A stretch of DNA of 64,000 bases from the NCBI RefSeq assembly GCF_963259705.1, contig NC_081850.1, positions 35,077,892 to 35,141,891 on the forward strand. Reading direction: 5' to 3'. The position numbers and the translations under genes were made by a program. Positions 47,290 to 59,971 of this stretch are shown one piece after another (the first letter of the stretch is position 1; the number at the start of each line of letters is the position of its first letter). Origin of the DNA: Myotis daubentonii (taxonomy: Eukaryota > Chordata > Mammalia > Chiroptera > Vespertilionidae). The notes beneath the pieces were generated by a model that made no database searches, was not told the origin of the DNA, and saw only the letters and a list, made by a program, of their open reading frames with translations.

Positions 47290-47640
47290 ATCTATTTTTT
47301 GAACTTACTGTGAACTATTACATACAGGAAAGTACACATCATAAATGTATAGCTCATTGGTTTACCATGAAGTAAATATCTATAAAAGCGTATCCAGATT
47401 AAGAAGTAAAATAATTGTAACATAGAAACCCATACCTGAAACTTATATGATCATGTTGACCAATGTCACCCCAATAAATTTAAAAATTTTTAAAGGAAAA
47501 AACAAAGAAGTAAAATACTGACAGCAGCCCCAAAGTCCCCCTCATGTCTCCTCCTGTCCTTCCTTCCTCCCCGAAAAGGCAATCATTTTGAAGAAATCAT
47601 TCCATTTGGCTTTCATGTCTACGTTTTAATAAGATGGCTG
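47290..47640 (+). repeat. Old L1 fragment, split by a young L1 tail
   Basis: ACTGTGAACTATTACATACAGG and GTACACATCATAAATGTATAGCTC, then CCTCATGTCTCCTCCTGTCC, follow a common old-L1 segment on both sides of the insertion at 47414. Confidence 0.55.
47414..47504 (+). mobile_element. 91-bp L1 3'-end insertion
   Basis: CATGTTGACCAATGTCACCCC and AATAAATTTAAAAATT lead into an A-rich tail. The duplication AAGAAGTAAAATA lies at 47401-47413 and 47505-47517. Confidence 0.85.
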
Positions 47641-47689
47641 TTGGTTTCCTTGCTTCTTTGAAAGCAATTTTTTTAAAAATTCTAGCTAT

Positions 47690-48900
47690 ATTAAATTTTT
47701 TTCTTTTTTTGTATTTGATTTTAAGCCATTTTGCTATGATTTACCTATGTGAGAATGTCTTTATCCAAATTGAAGTTCATAGGACCTGTTGAACACAATT
47801 TATTGTTTTTCATCATTTTGGAAAATGATCAGCCACTATTTTTTCAAATGTTGCTTTGGTCTCATTCTTTCTCTCCTTACTCTCCAGGATTCCAGAAGTA
47901 TGTTAGGTCTTTTCACTGTTTTCTATCACCTCCTACCCTTTTAAAAAATATTTTCCAACTTTGTATCTCTTTATGCTTCAATCTGAGTATTTTTTTCTAA
48001 CCTTGTCCACTAGTTCTAGTTTATGAAATATGTCTTTAGCTGTGTATCAATTGTTCTAAACTGATCCACTGAATCTTAATTTGATTACTGTATTTTTCTT
48101 TTGGCCTTCTGTCTCACCTTTCCATATTTGGCATCTAATGTAACATTTATATAAGCCATAAAAAGAGTATTAACTGTTACCTTATATATGTTGGATTGTA
48201 TAGAAACACTCAAATAACAAGTATAACTATTATTATGACTAATATCATTATCAGACAAGTAAAGACACAGAATTGATTCTAAGTTTGATGCGCTTAGTTA
48301 TTATATTTTTCAATTCTAAAATTTCTAAGTTTTTTTTTAATCTAATATATCCTTCAAAAATAATTTTTATTCTGTGCTGAATTCACAATTGAGTCTTTCA
48401 TTTCTTGGAAAGAGTAAGTTGGTTTTATTTTTATGTTTCATTGCTATTCGTGACATACCTACTTTGAGAAATGTCACAGAGATGATGCACTGTTTCCCGA
48501 GGCAATGGTTTGCAGTGTATTTCTGACATGGTAACAAAAGAGCCAGCTAAGATTATCTTCGGGTCGGTTCATAGACTTTTTATTATGAAAACTTAATAAT
48601 AAATATTAAAGTAGAAGGAAAATTAAATGAACCCACAAAAATCTATCACCCAGTTTCAACAATTATCAACATTTAGCAACCATAGTTATATTAAGGTTCA
48701 TACCTGATAAACCTAGTATCTGAATCCCCTGTGGGCCTATTTCTATTTTCTGTTGGTTCTGCTGTTTCTATTTCTGTCTTCTTGCTATTATTTTATTGTG
48801 TTTCAGAAATCTATTAAAAAACCATTTGTAGAAGTAATTGATGTTTAGGATAATTTATATCTGCAGGGAAGGTTTATATATTCTTTCTACTACATGCCTG
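47690..48900 (-). repeat. Old L1, 5' region, fragmented
   Basis: The plus strand reads CCACTATTTTTTCAAATGTTG, TCTCCTTACTCTCCAGGATTCC, TTTTTCAATTCTAAAATTTC and later CTGTTGGTTCTGCTGTTTC. These are the reversed upstream sequences of old mammalian L1. Interrupted at about 48560-48700. Confidence 0.5.
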
Positions 48901-49192
48901 GCAGCTTTTGCATCTGGAATCATCTTCATCCCAATTCAAGCATGAAGATGATTCAAAGCTGAACTGACGTTACTACAAAAGCCAGTCTCCTCTAGTTCAC
49001 CCTGTTAGGGTGACTTAAGCTCTCTTACCAAGCCCCAGACTACAACATTTGTGACTCTATCCCCATGAGATTGAATGCCAAAAGGGCTGCTTAGCATTTT
49101 GGCTGACTCTTCTTGAATTGGTAAATTCCCCCAGAAGAAAATTCCAAAAATTGGATCTTTACTGATGTTAGCTCCCCAATGTTTCAAGCAGA

Positions 49193-49203
49193 ATATGTAT
49201 ATG

Positions 49204-49238
<35 letters not shown>

Positions 49239-49326
49239 ATGTATATGTATGTGTATATGTGTGTATATGTGCGTATATGTGTGTATGTGTGTGTGTATAT
49301 GATGTGTGTGTATATGTGTTTGTGTA
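49193..49326. repeat. (ATGT)/(ATATGT) microsatellite
   Basis: An imperfect run of TATATG/TGTATG units shifting to TGTGTG at the right. Confidence 0.95.
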
Positions 49327-49438
49327 CCTTAGTTTATCCTCAGTAGAAGGATTGGTCTATATCTCCTTGTCTACCATGATTAGAAGCAATAGCCTATTCT
49401 GAATATCTCTTAAACAGTATCTTATCCTGGAGTCTTTT

Positions 49439-49641
49439 TTTAAAATTTATTTTTATTTTTTAATAGATTTTACTGATTTTTTACAGAGAGGGAAGGAGAG
49501 GGATAGTTAGAAACATCAATGAGAGAGAAACATCGATCAGCTGCCTCCTGCACACCCACTACTGGGGATGTGCCCACAACCAAAGTACATGCCCTTGACC
49601 GGAATCGAACCTGGGACCCTTCAGTCCGCAGGCCGATGCTC
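49439..49641 (-). mobile_element. 5'-truncated Ves SINE
   Basis: The T-rich tail is on the left and the head stops within the tRNA-like region. The 15-bp duplication ATCCTGGAGTCTTTT lies at 49424-49438 and 49642-49656, so the truncation happened at insertion. Confidence 0.95.
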
Positions 49642-49659
49642 ATCCTGGAGTCTTTTATA

Positions 49660-50975
49660 CTAATCATTCTAAAAGGGAAAGTTGAGTAGTAATATACAAT
49701 GATTGCACATGGATTAATTGATTTCTGTGTCTATCAGGAAAAATTTAATGATCACTTTCTATAAATTTCTTGTTTACTCTCAGATCCATTCCTTCTTTTC
49801 TTCTATGATTTGTATAACAGATATAGGCTCTCTTACTTTTCGGCTTCCAAGTATGTGTCCAAAGGAGGCACTGGTAAGACATTGGAGGCAAGAACAGGGA
49901 AGAAGTCGGGGAATCCTCACCTCCCTTTTTGTTTCCTTTGATGTCTCTGACAGTAGCTGTGTCTCATCTATGGTTCCAGCTCTTACTGGAGGGCCCTGGC
50001 TTCTGGGCTGTGATAACAGCTCTTCCCATTGTCTTCCCTGTTCCTAAGGGTGGAGAGGCCTCTTATTATTGCTAACTCATGGGTTGGGTTACTCCACTTG
50101 GCTTCTCAACCCTTCTGTCACTGTGTAGTCAGTTCCCTCCAAATTTTCACCATGTCATAATTCCTCTATTTTAAAGACCTAGTGCAGTTACTTTATTTTT
50201 CCATAAGGTTTTGTTATAGTACCATGTGTATAATATCCAGTTCTTCTCAGAGAAGGTATAATCTTTACAAGGAACAAAAGACATCTGTACATGAAAAAAT
50301 GACAGATGACCACATATGAAGAGTCGGTCTTAATTTATAGGAGAAGGCCAAAGCAACTCAAAGAATGGAGAAACCTCTGGAGTCCTCATAATCTTTATGT
50401 GAAGGTGAGGTAAATTGAACTGCATAGTAAAATAGAATAGAACATACTCCAGGTGGAAGACAGGATCAAAGAGTTAAAATAAGAGATTTTGGACAACAAA
50501 TTCATGTTCAAAATTTCCATGTAAAAGTAGCTTTTGAAATTACTTTCCATTCAAACTAAGGGTAGGTATGAGCAACTAGGTGATTCTTGTGCATGCTTTG
50601 AAAAAAATCTCTAAACTTTGAAAAACATTTAAAGCTGTTTAAAGTGATGGCATTTTCAATCTCATGTTACCCATGTGGTCTTGCTGGTCCATACACTGGT
50701 CCATACACTAGCAGTTACCCTGCCATTCATGGCAGACAAGCTCTGGCACTTCAGATGCTGCCAATAGACAGCTGGTTAAAAGCTGATCGATGAATGATGG
50801 TTTAAAAAACTCTTGAGCAAATACATATTTTTCTAATGAATAAGAGTTCATGATGGGTGTATGAGGAGATACTCTTTCTATGCCAAGATGTCACTGTGTT
50901 TTTGAATGGACTAAGGAAATTGAAATAAGTTAGGAAATAGAAGATATAGTGTGAAACCAATTACTTTGATGTGGA
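49660..50975. other. Intergenic, no recognised feature
   Basis: Only a 15-base tandem duplication (GGTCCATACACT...) at about 50685-50712 is evident. Confidence 0.4.
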
Positions 50976-50993
50976 TTATTACTCTAGCTAATT

Positions 50994-51064
50994 CAAAAAA
51001 ATATGTTGTTGCTTTTTAAAATTTTTACAGAGAGAGGAAGGTGGGGGGGGGAGAAAGAGAGAGA

Positions 51065-51111
<47 letters not shown>

Positions 51112-51247
51112 TTTGATCACCTGCCTTCTGCATGCCCCCTACTGGGAATTGAGCCCGCAACCTGGACATGTGCCCTGACTGGGAATTGAATCAGTGACCT
51201 CTTGGTGCATGGGATGACCCTCAACCAACTGAGCCACACCAGGCGGC
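50994..51247 (-). mobile_element. Ves SINE with (GA)n
   Basis: GA run at 51058-51108; the reversed head is CCTGGTGTGGCTCAGTTGG on the minus strand. The duplication ATTACTCTAGCTAAT/ATTACTCTAACTAAT lies at 50978-50992 and 51248-51262. Confidence 0.95.
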
Positions 51248-51431
51248 ATTACTCTAACTAATGTGTAAGTGTGTTCCCAGGCTGTGCTCAGGCCCTGCTG
51301 GGAGTCAACATGCCCTCTGTTGGTATATATTGTCTTCACATAGTCAGTGAGAAGAATCTTGAATTTGTAGTCACATCTGAGTTGGAGACCTCTCTTTGGT
51401 CTTTTTTTGTGGCAGTATGATCATGGGTGAT

Positions 51432-51700
51432 GAATTTAGCTTCTTTTTTATTAATTTATTTTTAATTACATTTGACATAAAATATTATATCGGTTTCAAG
51501 TGTACAACAGAGTGATTAGACATTTATATACCTTACAAAGTGATCTTCCAATAAGTTTAGTACCCATATGGCACCAGACATAGTTGTAACAATGTCATTG
51601 ACTATATTTCCTATGCTGTACTTCACATCTCCGTGTGGTTGTTGTTGTTGTTTATAACTGGCAATTTGTACTTCTTAATCCCTGGGGATTTAACTTCTGA
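51432..51700 (-). repeat. L1 3' UTR fragment
   Basis: The plus strand reads GGTTTCAAGTGTACAACAGAGTGATT, then CAATGTCATTGACTATATTTCC, the reversed L1 3' UTR. Confidence 0.75.
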
Positions 51701-53090
51701 GTTTTGCCTTCTTCCTCTGTTAATTAGAAAGAATGATGCAATCTCTTAGGAGGCTGTTGTAATTATTTAGGTGAAAGTGCTTAGTAAACTGTCTTACAAA
51801 TGTGGCTATTTCTTGCTTAAGTATTTGTGAGCTGTCCCTCTACATCTACTCCTGTGCTTGGCCAGCTTGTGAAATTTGCTGGGGCCAGATAGTAGACACC
51901 TAACTGCATGGTTACATAGGACCTTGTGCTTATAACACAGACAAGGGAGAATGACATCATTTTCTTATTTGCTTTTTAAATTTTTCAATGGCCACTGCTA
52001 AAATTCTGGCACCTGGCCCACAGAGTATTTGAACTCATTTTACTTTTTACCCACATGACATGCTTGGCTCTGCTCCAGAGGTAGAAGGTGAAGTAAGTGA
52101 TCTCTTTATTTGCTTTATAACTAAGCTCCATTTCCTTTCCTTTCTTACATCCTGAAGCCTTTTTGGCATAAAATGTACATGAACTAACAAGTTGTTACTT
52201 GCAAAGTTCTTTTTTCTTTTCCTGTCTTCAGGACTTTATTAGCAATTGGAAATCTTAAAAGTTCAGCTCCTAGGCAGGCTCCTCATCGGGTATTTCTTAA
52301 CCCCATTCTGTGAAGCACACTAGCCACTCGATGGTAAGCCGTCTGCTAAAAATCATAGGCAGCCCAGGAGGCCCCCTGCAAGCTTCTAGCTTTCCCTGCC
52401 CAGCACAAGTGTTAAACTGGTCAAAAGTCACACAATTCACTTGGAGAATAATAGCCTTTTGCAGTTTATGCTTATCTTGACACCCAACAGCAGTAATAAT
52501 ATGTTTAGCATAAACTACATACTACTTTTTATTATTCCAGAGGTTTCTTTAGCAACATTCTTCCCTCGCCCCCAATATTCCCAGACTTCGAAATCTCTAA
52601 AAATACCATCTTGACTATATTTGTGAAGACGAAATAAGTTCTAGCATACACATTTTCTGTTTATTCCTCTGCTTTGCCTCCGCCTTGCCAACTCTTTCAA
52701 CTATTCACACCAAAAATGCTAAAAGTCAAAGAGTATCATCAGGATTTCTCGAAGAGGACTCTTGTCTTTTTTAATTTAAAGCTTTAAGAGCTCTCTGAAC
52801 TCATATGTGAGAGACAATTGAACACTTTTACCCTTTCCTTAAAAATGGTCTATATGTTTAGTTTTATTAATCTGTTCTCAGCTATTAGCAGCCTAGAAAA
52901 CATATGTAAATATGGACCTTCTGAATGCCAAAATTTAACTTTGAATTTGAAAGTAGATCATGAAGACACCCGAGCTGTCAAGATAAATGAAATAGCACCC
53001 ACGGATCACATTCAAACTTTTATTCTACACTAAATTTGATCAAACGGTTCACAGCAGATTAGAAGCAGTGAATTGGAAATGGAAATGTGG
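51701..53090. other. Repeat-poor intergenic DNA
   Basis: No recognised exon or repeat. Confidence 0.4.
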
Positions 53091-53097
53091 TCTCCCT

Positions 53098-53320
53098 CTG
53101 TCACAGTCAGCATGGGCTGCCATAACAAAATACATAGACTAGGGGACTTAAAACAATGAACATTTACTTCTCTGGAGGCTGGGAAGTCCAAGTTCAAGGT
53201 GCTGGGCAGTTTGGTTCCTGGTAAGGGCCTTCTTCCTGGCTTGTAGCTGGATGCCTTCTCTCATGGCCTTTGTTTAGTGCGTGCATAGGGGAAGCGGCGG
53301 GGTGGGGGTGGGGGGGGGGA

Positions 53321-53377
<57 letters not shown>

Positions 53378-53527
53378 CAATAGCACTAATGCCATCATGA
53401 GGGCCCCACCCTTAAGACCTCATATAAACCTAATCACTCCCCAAAAGCACCATCTCCAAATACCAGTACGTTGTGGGGTAGGGTTTCAACATGTGAACTT
53501 TAGGGGCCAAAATTCAGTCCATAGCAT
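53098..53527 (-). repeat. MLT1-type MaLR LTR with internal (GA)n
   Basis: GGGCTGCCATAACAAAATACATAGACTAGG, CTCTGGAGGCTGGGAAGTCC and CCTCATATAAACCTAATCAC are the reversed MLT1 LTR. A GA run (53324-53373) has expanded inside it. Confidence 0.85.
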
Positions 53528-53529
53528 CC

Positions 53530-54820
53530 AGCTAAAGTCAGATACACCGGCAATAGCCAAAAGAGAAAATTAGTCTCCTGATAGGGAGGGATCAAAGAAA
53601 AACTGTTACTCTATTTTTATGGGGGACCATTTGGTTCAGGGAGATACCACACTGTGCACGCCAGTGGTTCCTGAGAGCATCATGACTACTAATCTGATTC
53701 ATTAACAACAGGATGAAGAGACTTCAGTGCCCTCCGATTAAGAGGGAAGAGTGTTCTCTGTACTCTTTCAGAATTATTTTTGTCAATGTACTTAAAATAC
53801 TGCTATATCTTCAGGTTGTAATTAATCATGTGAAATATCCATTTACATTGAATGGTTTGTTTTCCTGAAACCTGACCCATCTCATGCATTAACAAACAAT
53901 AAGCATTTTATAGGATCAGTCAATAGGATACTATTTTCAGAGAACAATTTTCTTTACAGCTGAATTATGCAGGCGCTAACAAAATTTTATGTTGAGACTT
54001 CAGCTGTTGAAAACCATTCATCAGGTTTGTCATTACCTCGCACCAAGGTTGAAAAAAGGTATCACAGTGCTTTCTTATGAAGCACTACGCATGCAAAGTC
54101 TTATTACTGTTTAAGTTAAAGGTGGTAATACAGATTGGGGTTCAAAAGAAGAGAGGAATTATGTTTGACTGCAATTCTTTCACCTTGGCCAAGGAACAAT
54201 GATCTGATTTGTCTGCCCTTTGTCTTAGTGCTTCTCTCCTGTTAGTGGCAATTTGCTGGACTCTGGTGATTGCAATAGCCAGATCCCCCTTTTACTGCCT
54301 GCCATAAAAAGTTACCAGGCAATCAGCATCCATCTCCACAACAAGGCTCATCTTGCCAAAGGCTAGGCTACTCAACTCAGTTGGCTGCAATTCCCTGAGT
54401 CAGTCCCTATAATAGAGATGGCCTTGCCAAGAGGCCATACTAATTGTTATCACTTAGCAAAGGCTCCCCATACTCTGGATGGTGTTTGGAAAGGTACAGT
54501 CTGCTGCTGCCTCCATCATTCTCTTTCTATGTATTTTTTCACATCTGAGAAACCCCCATTTGGCTGACAAATCTCCCCTTTGGCTACATTAAAGCCTCTG
54601 CGATCCGGTCTCATCTTGCAGGGTGGTACTACCCTGCTGTCTTGTTAAGCTGACACTGCAGATCTTGAATATGAGCCATTATGTCCTGATTTTAGAGTTT
54701 ATGCCTGGATGTCATATTACTCTTTTAGATCTGTCTTCTTGAGGTAGATGTCTCTCTGTAGCACCCCCAAACCAACAGTTACTGAATAATGTTCTGTCCC
54801 ACATGCTTTGTCTCTATCCA
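53530..54820. other. Repeat-poor intergenic DNA
   Basis: No recognised exon or repeat. 53770-54100 is AT-rich with several TAATTAA/AACAAT-type factor cores. Confidence 0.35.
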
Positions 54821-54829
54821 CTTCTAATC

Positions 54830-55290
54830 TATTTGCAAATTCTAGTGACTCCACCTAAAAATATTTATCTTGATTCTAACTGACTTCTCTCCACCTCCAC
54901 TGCTGTCTAGGCCAGGATTCCAACATATCAAGCATGTGTCGGCCTTGGGGCTTGTGCATTTGCTATTATGTTCTGGGGGGCAGGGCTGTCCTTTCCCTCT
55001 GAAATGTGCAAGTCTCAGCCCACTACTTCATGCTGAGCTCTGTGCATATGTCCTCTCATTGGAGAAGTCCTCCCTGACTACTCCATCTAAAATCAGAGCC
55101 TCCCACTCCCATGGTGTCTCTCTGGCTGTCTCTCCTCACTCTGCTCATGTATTTGCTCACTAATTTTTGAATCCATCTCCCTCCCTAAAAATATAGGCTC
55201 CACTAGGGTTTGTTCTCCAGATCCTAGAACAGTGCCTGGCACCTAGTATGCCCTCAGTAGACATTTGTTGGCTAATTGACAGAATGATTC
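54830..55290 (+). repeat. L2 LINE 3' region
   Basis: GGGCTTGTGCATTTGCTATTATGTTC, GAGAAGTCCTCCCTGACTACTCC, GAACAGTGCCTGGCACCTAGTATG and TCAGTAGACATTTGTTG follow the L2 3' end. Confidence 0.85.
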
Positions 55291-56830
55291 TTTATCATAT
55301 TGAATCCTCCCAGCACTTCTTTTAGGTGTTAGATGCCTCATTCCAACTTTGTAAATAAGCTAAAAAAGCAGGCTTAATAACTTGCTTAGAGAATACAGCG
55401 ACTAAGGAGTTGAGTTTTTAATATTGGTCATCATGACCCTGAGTTCACTGTTGAACATATCACACGTTTAACCCCACCTAGTAATGAAGAACTCCATGGC
55501 AATGTTAGTGAGTGATAGGAGGTGGCATTCTATTGACCATTGATGTTTATGGCAGGGCAGATCACTGGGTTGTACCTGATTTCACAGCTGATGATGAAAT
55601 TTCTCGAGAAGCTAAGTTGTGGTCCTTCTGAATACTGTCCATCAAGACTCCTCAGTCTTAATATGGAGGATATGGAGTTTAGTTTTCTGTTTCCTTGGCA
55701 TTTTGTTCTGAATAAACTGGTCAAAAATGTGCTGATTAGTCATTGGGTTTCCTCATCCTCTCCCAGATAGATAATCATAACAAGAACTAGAGTATGTATA
55801 GTTTGAGTCCAGAGATAGAAGACAGATCATACTCATTCATTCAAGGATCAGAATCAAATAACCAGCCACAGGTCTAAGATACATAATGTTAGATGAACTT
55901 TTCAGCATTTAAAGCAACAGGGTCCTTGTATCGATGGATTTTGGCCCATCACAAGAATGCCTGACTGGTGTTGGAAAAGGAAGGCCCTAGCAACTAACCA
56001 AGTGCTCACACTTGCCTTTTGATGCTGCCTCTTGGGCCAGAGCAAAGGCAAGGTCAGGAGCTAGTATGTGCCTTTTGAACACTTGACTCATGGAGTCAAA
56101 AGGGCTCCATGAGTGGCTGCTGGTGTACGTATCAATGGGTTCATCTCTGAATGGGTAATGTTGTCTCATGGGTTGATGCCATTTCATTTTTGTTTATGAA
56201 GAAATAAAAATTTAAAGACTTTTAGTGCCTGTTTTAATGTAAATGTCTGCAAATACAAGTCTGTTGAAACTCCAGGAAATAAGTGGTTATATGTTTTTAA
56301 AAAGTAAAAGTACAATGAGTTCAACATGAGTCAGCATATGAGAATGTTGTTGAGGGGGCAAATGTGACCCTAGAACCTGAAAACAGGAACCTAGCAGGAG
56401 GTTCTTTTTCCTGCAAACATCATTTTTACCATCTATTTTTAGAACACCTCTTATATACCAGGTGATGTGTTATATGCTGGTGCCGTGCAGATCTAAGAGC
56501 CAGCCAGTTCTCAAAGGGGCCAGGAACAAGGGACTTCTCTATGGGCCACTTCTGGACTCTCGTGTTCCTCTTTCTTTCAGCTTTCAAGAATTCTAAAAGG
56601 GGAACTAAAATTTTGAGATAAATGAAAAAGGAATTGATTAATTAGTGTGAAGGTGATTTAATGACCAATTAGAGGAAAGATACGAAGAGCATACCTTGTA
56701 GTTTGTCTCCCTTCACGCTTAGTGAGTAGGTCTGTGCAACCAGAGAGATGATATTGAGATGGAATAGATATAAAGACTTCCCTTCTTGGCCTTAACGCAG
56801 TGAAAATATTTGCAGATAACTCTCAGTCCT
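55291..56830. other. Intergenic, no recognised feature
   Basis: A faint reversed L2-like tail (CACCTCTTATATACCAGGTG) lies near 56440-56480; otherwise nothing recognised. Confidence 0.35.
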
Positions 56831-56840
56831 CGCTTTCAAG

Positions 56841-57056
56841 ATGACCAAGAAAAGGAACAACAGCCATGCCCCCAAAAGATCCCAGCCATGTGCAGCCTAT
56901 TCACTGCACCAACAGTGCCCGTGCATGCCCTAGGATAAGACCATTAAGAAGTTTGCCATTTGAAACATAGTAGAGGCTGCAGCAATTAGGGATGTTTCCA
57001 AAGCAAATGTCTTTGATGCCTATGTGCTTCACAAGCTGTATGGGAAACTGCATTAC
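56841..57056 (+). pseudogene. RPS26P: RPS26 retropseudogene, 3' end lost
   Basis: The sequence begins ATGACCAAGAAAAGG after a CTTTCAAG leader resembling the RPS26 5' UTR. The first frame gives MTKKRNNS and then stops at codon 31. In other frames the ribosomal protein S26 sequence continues: QPIHCTN-like residues, then [41 protein letters not shown]. It is intronless across what would be several exons, so it derives from mRNA. One codon near the start, a base in the middle and many identities are lost. The similarity ends at an MLT1 LTR, and I do not find the C-terminal half on the far side. It cannot encode S26. Confidence 0.9.
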
Positions 57057-57418
57057 TTCAATTTATATATTGAAGTCCTAATCCCCAATACCTCAGTATG
57101 TGACTATATTTGGAGATAGGACCTTTAAAGTGGCAATTAAGTTAAACAGGGTCATTAGACTGGGCCCTAATGCAATATAACTGGTGTCCTTATAAAAAGA
57201 GGAGATTAGGACACAAACTGGCACAGAGGGCAGACCATGTGCAGACGCAGGGAGAAGATGCCATCTACAAGCCAAGGAAAGAAGCCCAGAAGAAATCCAC
57301 TCTGCCAATACCTTGATCTCAGACTCCTAGACTGTAAGACTGAGAGCAAATACATTTCTGTTTTTTAAGCACCCAGTCTGTGGTATTTTGTTATGGCAGC
57401 CCTAGCAAAGTAAAACAA
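57057..57418 (+). repeat. MLT1-type MaLR LTR
   Basis: ATATTGAAGTCCTAATCCCCAATACC, GTGACTATATTTGGAGATAGGACC, CTGGTGTCCTTATAAAAAGAGG and TGGTATTTTGTTATGGCAGCCC are in MLT1 order. Confidence 0.9.
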
Positions 57419-58132
57419 ACGCACAAATGCCAATCGAAGGACTCCAGCTCTAAACATGTAAGTATGCAAAGTACTGCACATATATATCAGGACTACTTTA
57501 GAAAGAAGAATTCTTAGGTGCCGGATCACACTGGGCTTGCTAAACTCAATGGTCGGATGAGAAATAATCCTGACTGGCTACATGGATGCTAAGTGCTTTA
57601 AATTGAATTTATTCAGGTAACATTGGTTAATAAAATTGTATAGATTTCAAGTGTATAGTTCTATGATACATCATCTGTATATTGTCTTGTGTGTTCCATG
57701 CCCCAAGTCAAGTCTCCTTCCAATCACCATTTATCCTATTTATCCTTCTTTTACCCACTGCTTCTTCCCCCAACTCAATTTCCCTTTGGTAATCATAATA
57801 CTATTGTCTATGTCTCTGAGGTTTTTTTTTGTTTGTTTTTTTGTTTTTGCTTAATCCCTTCGCCTTTTTCACCCAGTCCCCCAAACTCCTCCCTCTGACA
57901 GCTGGCAGCCTGTTCTCTGATTCTATGAGTCTGTTTCTATTTTGCTTGTTTATTTTGTTCATTAGATGCCACATATATGTGAAATCATATGGTGCTTGTC
58001 TTTTTTTTTTTTTTACTGGCTTATTTCACCTTAACATAGTACTCTCCAAGTCCATCCATGTTGTAGAAAAAGGTAAGATTTCCTTCTTTTTTTAAAGGCC
58101 AAGTGTCATTCCATTGTGTAAATGTACCACTG

Positions 58133-58135
<3 letters not shown>

Positions 58136-58172
<37 letters not shown>

Positions 58173-58341
58173 GAGAGGAAGTAAGAGGGATAGAGAATTA
58201 GAAACATCGATCAGCTGCCTCCTGCACACCCCCTACTGGGGATGTGCCCGCAACCAAGGTACACGCCCTTGACTGGAATCGAACATGGGTCCCTTCAGTC
58301 CACAGGCCAACGCTCTATCCACTGAGCCAAACCGGTCAGGG
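58136..58341 (-). mobile_element. Ves SINE nested in L1
   Basis: A T homopolymer (tail) of about 33 bases starts it. The duplication ATGTACCACTGCTT lies at 58122-58135 and 58342-58355, in the L1. Confidence 0.96.
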
Positions 58342-59170
58342 ATGTACCACTGCTTCTTTATCCACTTATCTACTGATGGGCACTTGGGCTGCTTCCAAAT
58401 CTTGACTATTGTAAATAATGCTACAGTGAACCTAGGGTACCTATATTATTTTGAATTAGTGTTATGGGCTTCTTCAGTTATATTCCTAGAAGTGGAATCA
58501 CTGGGCCATAAGGCAGTTCCATGTTTAATTTTTTAAGGTAACTCCATACTGTTTTCCACAGTGGTTGCACCAATCTACATTCCCACCAACAGTGCATGAG
58601 GGTTCTCTTTTCTCCACATCTTCACCAACATTTGTTGTTTGATTTCTTGATGATAGCCATTCTGCCAGGGGCGAGGTGATATCTCCTTGTGGTTTTAATT
58701 TGCATTATTCTGATGATTAGTGGTGCTGAGCATCTTTTCATTTGTCTATTGGCCATCTGTATGTCCTTTTGGGGAAGTGTCTATTCATATTCTTTGTCCA
58801 TTTTTTAATTGGATTGTTCGTATTTTTGGTGTTGAGTTCTTTTAAGTTATTTCTAAATATTGGATATTAACTCCTTATCACATGTATCATTGGCAAACAT
58901 GTTCTTCCATTCAGTGGGTTGTCTTTCATTTTCTTGATTGCTTCCTTTGCTGTGCAAAAGATTTTTAGTTTGACGTAGTCGCATTTATTTATTTTTTCCT
59001 TTAATTCCCTTGCCCAAGATGATTTATCAGAAAAAAATATTGCTATGGGAAATGTCTGAGATTTTACTGCCTATGTTTTCTTCTAGGACCATTGTTTTTT
59101 CCAGTCTAATATTTAAGTATTTAATCCATTTTGAGTTTATTCTTGTTTATGTTGAAAGAAGGTGGTCTAG

Positions 59171-59971
59171 TGCCGGGGTCCAGCCCCAGCAGGTTCAGGG
59201 GTCCCCAAAGGTGTGGACAGAGTCGGCGAAGAAGGAATGACACGGAGACAGCATTCAGTTGATCAGCAGCCTAGCCAGGATCTCTAGCCCGGATCTCCAG
59301 CCAAGTTCTGGTCTGGATCTCCAGAGAGGTTCTGCTTAGGATCTCCAGCCAGGTTCTGTAGCCATGTTCCCTCGCTAGGTTCTCCAGCCAGGTTCTGTCT
59401 GAGATCTCCAGCCAGGTTCGATCACCAGGTTCTAGTCAGGTTCTCTTGCCATATTTCTGTAGTCAGGTTCAGTCCAGGATCTTTTGCCATGTTCTCTCCA
59501 GCGAAGTCCTTCTGTCTCTAGAGAACATTCTGTGTAGGTTCTGTGCCTAGGTTCTGTCTCTCTTGGTCCTGTCTTCTAAGTCCTGTCTCCTAAGTTCTGT
59601 GTAGGTTCTGTCTTCTGAATTCTGTCTCTTGCTGTCTTGTTGCATCTGTATTTATACCAGTTGATTCCAATCCTATCAATCTCTATTCCAAAGGTTAGGG
59701 CGTTTCTTATCTCCATTCCAGGGAGTAAAGATTATGTAGCTTAAACATGATTGTTCGTAGTTAAAGTGATTAATTACCCGCCTGGCACTTAGTTAAGAGG
59801 TTTTATTCCCTCCCTAACTTCAGGGGGAAATCCCTACCTGGGGATTCAACCTTTCTCGGAGAGGTGACCTTGGTTAAAACACAGCACCAAGAAGGTGAGC
59901 AAACATATTAAGAACCGTATGCCATATATGCCAGGTCTCTTGAAACAGCAAGGATGGACCGGCTCCCGGCA
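59171..59971 (-). mobile_element. Class II (ERV2/ERVK-like) solo LTR nested in L1
   Basis: This 801-bp segment has TGCCGGG...CCCGGCA ends and a perfect 6-bp duplication GTCTAG at 59165-59170 and 59972-59977. Six bases is the class II retrovirus length. On the minus strand a TATAAATA box lies at 59656-59649, with the U3 before it and a repetitive R/U5 after it, which sets the orientation. There are no gag, pol or env genes, so it is a recombined solo LTR with no coding capacity. Confidence 0.9.
59270..59500. repeat. Short repeats in the solo LTR
   Basis: At least eight diverged copies of GATCTCCAGCCAGGTTCTG-like units of about 20-30 bases, downstream of the LTR TATA box. Confidence 0.85.

Noticed and set aside
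59010..59240. Open frame in the L1 region
   Set aside because: It reads antisense through decayed L1 ORF2 and into the LTR; the real L1 coding strand is minus and broken.
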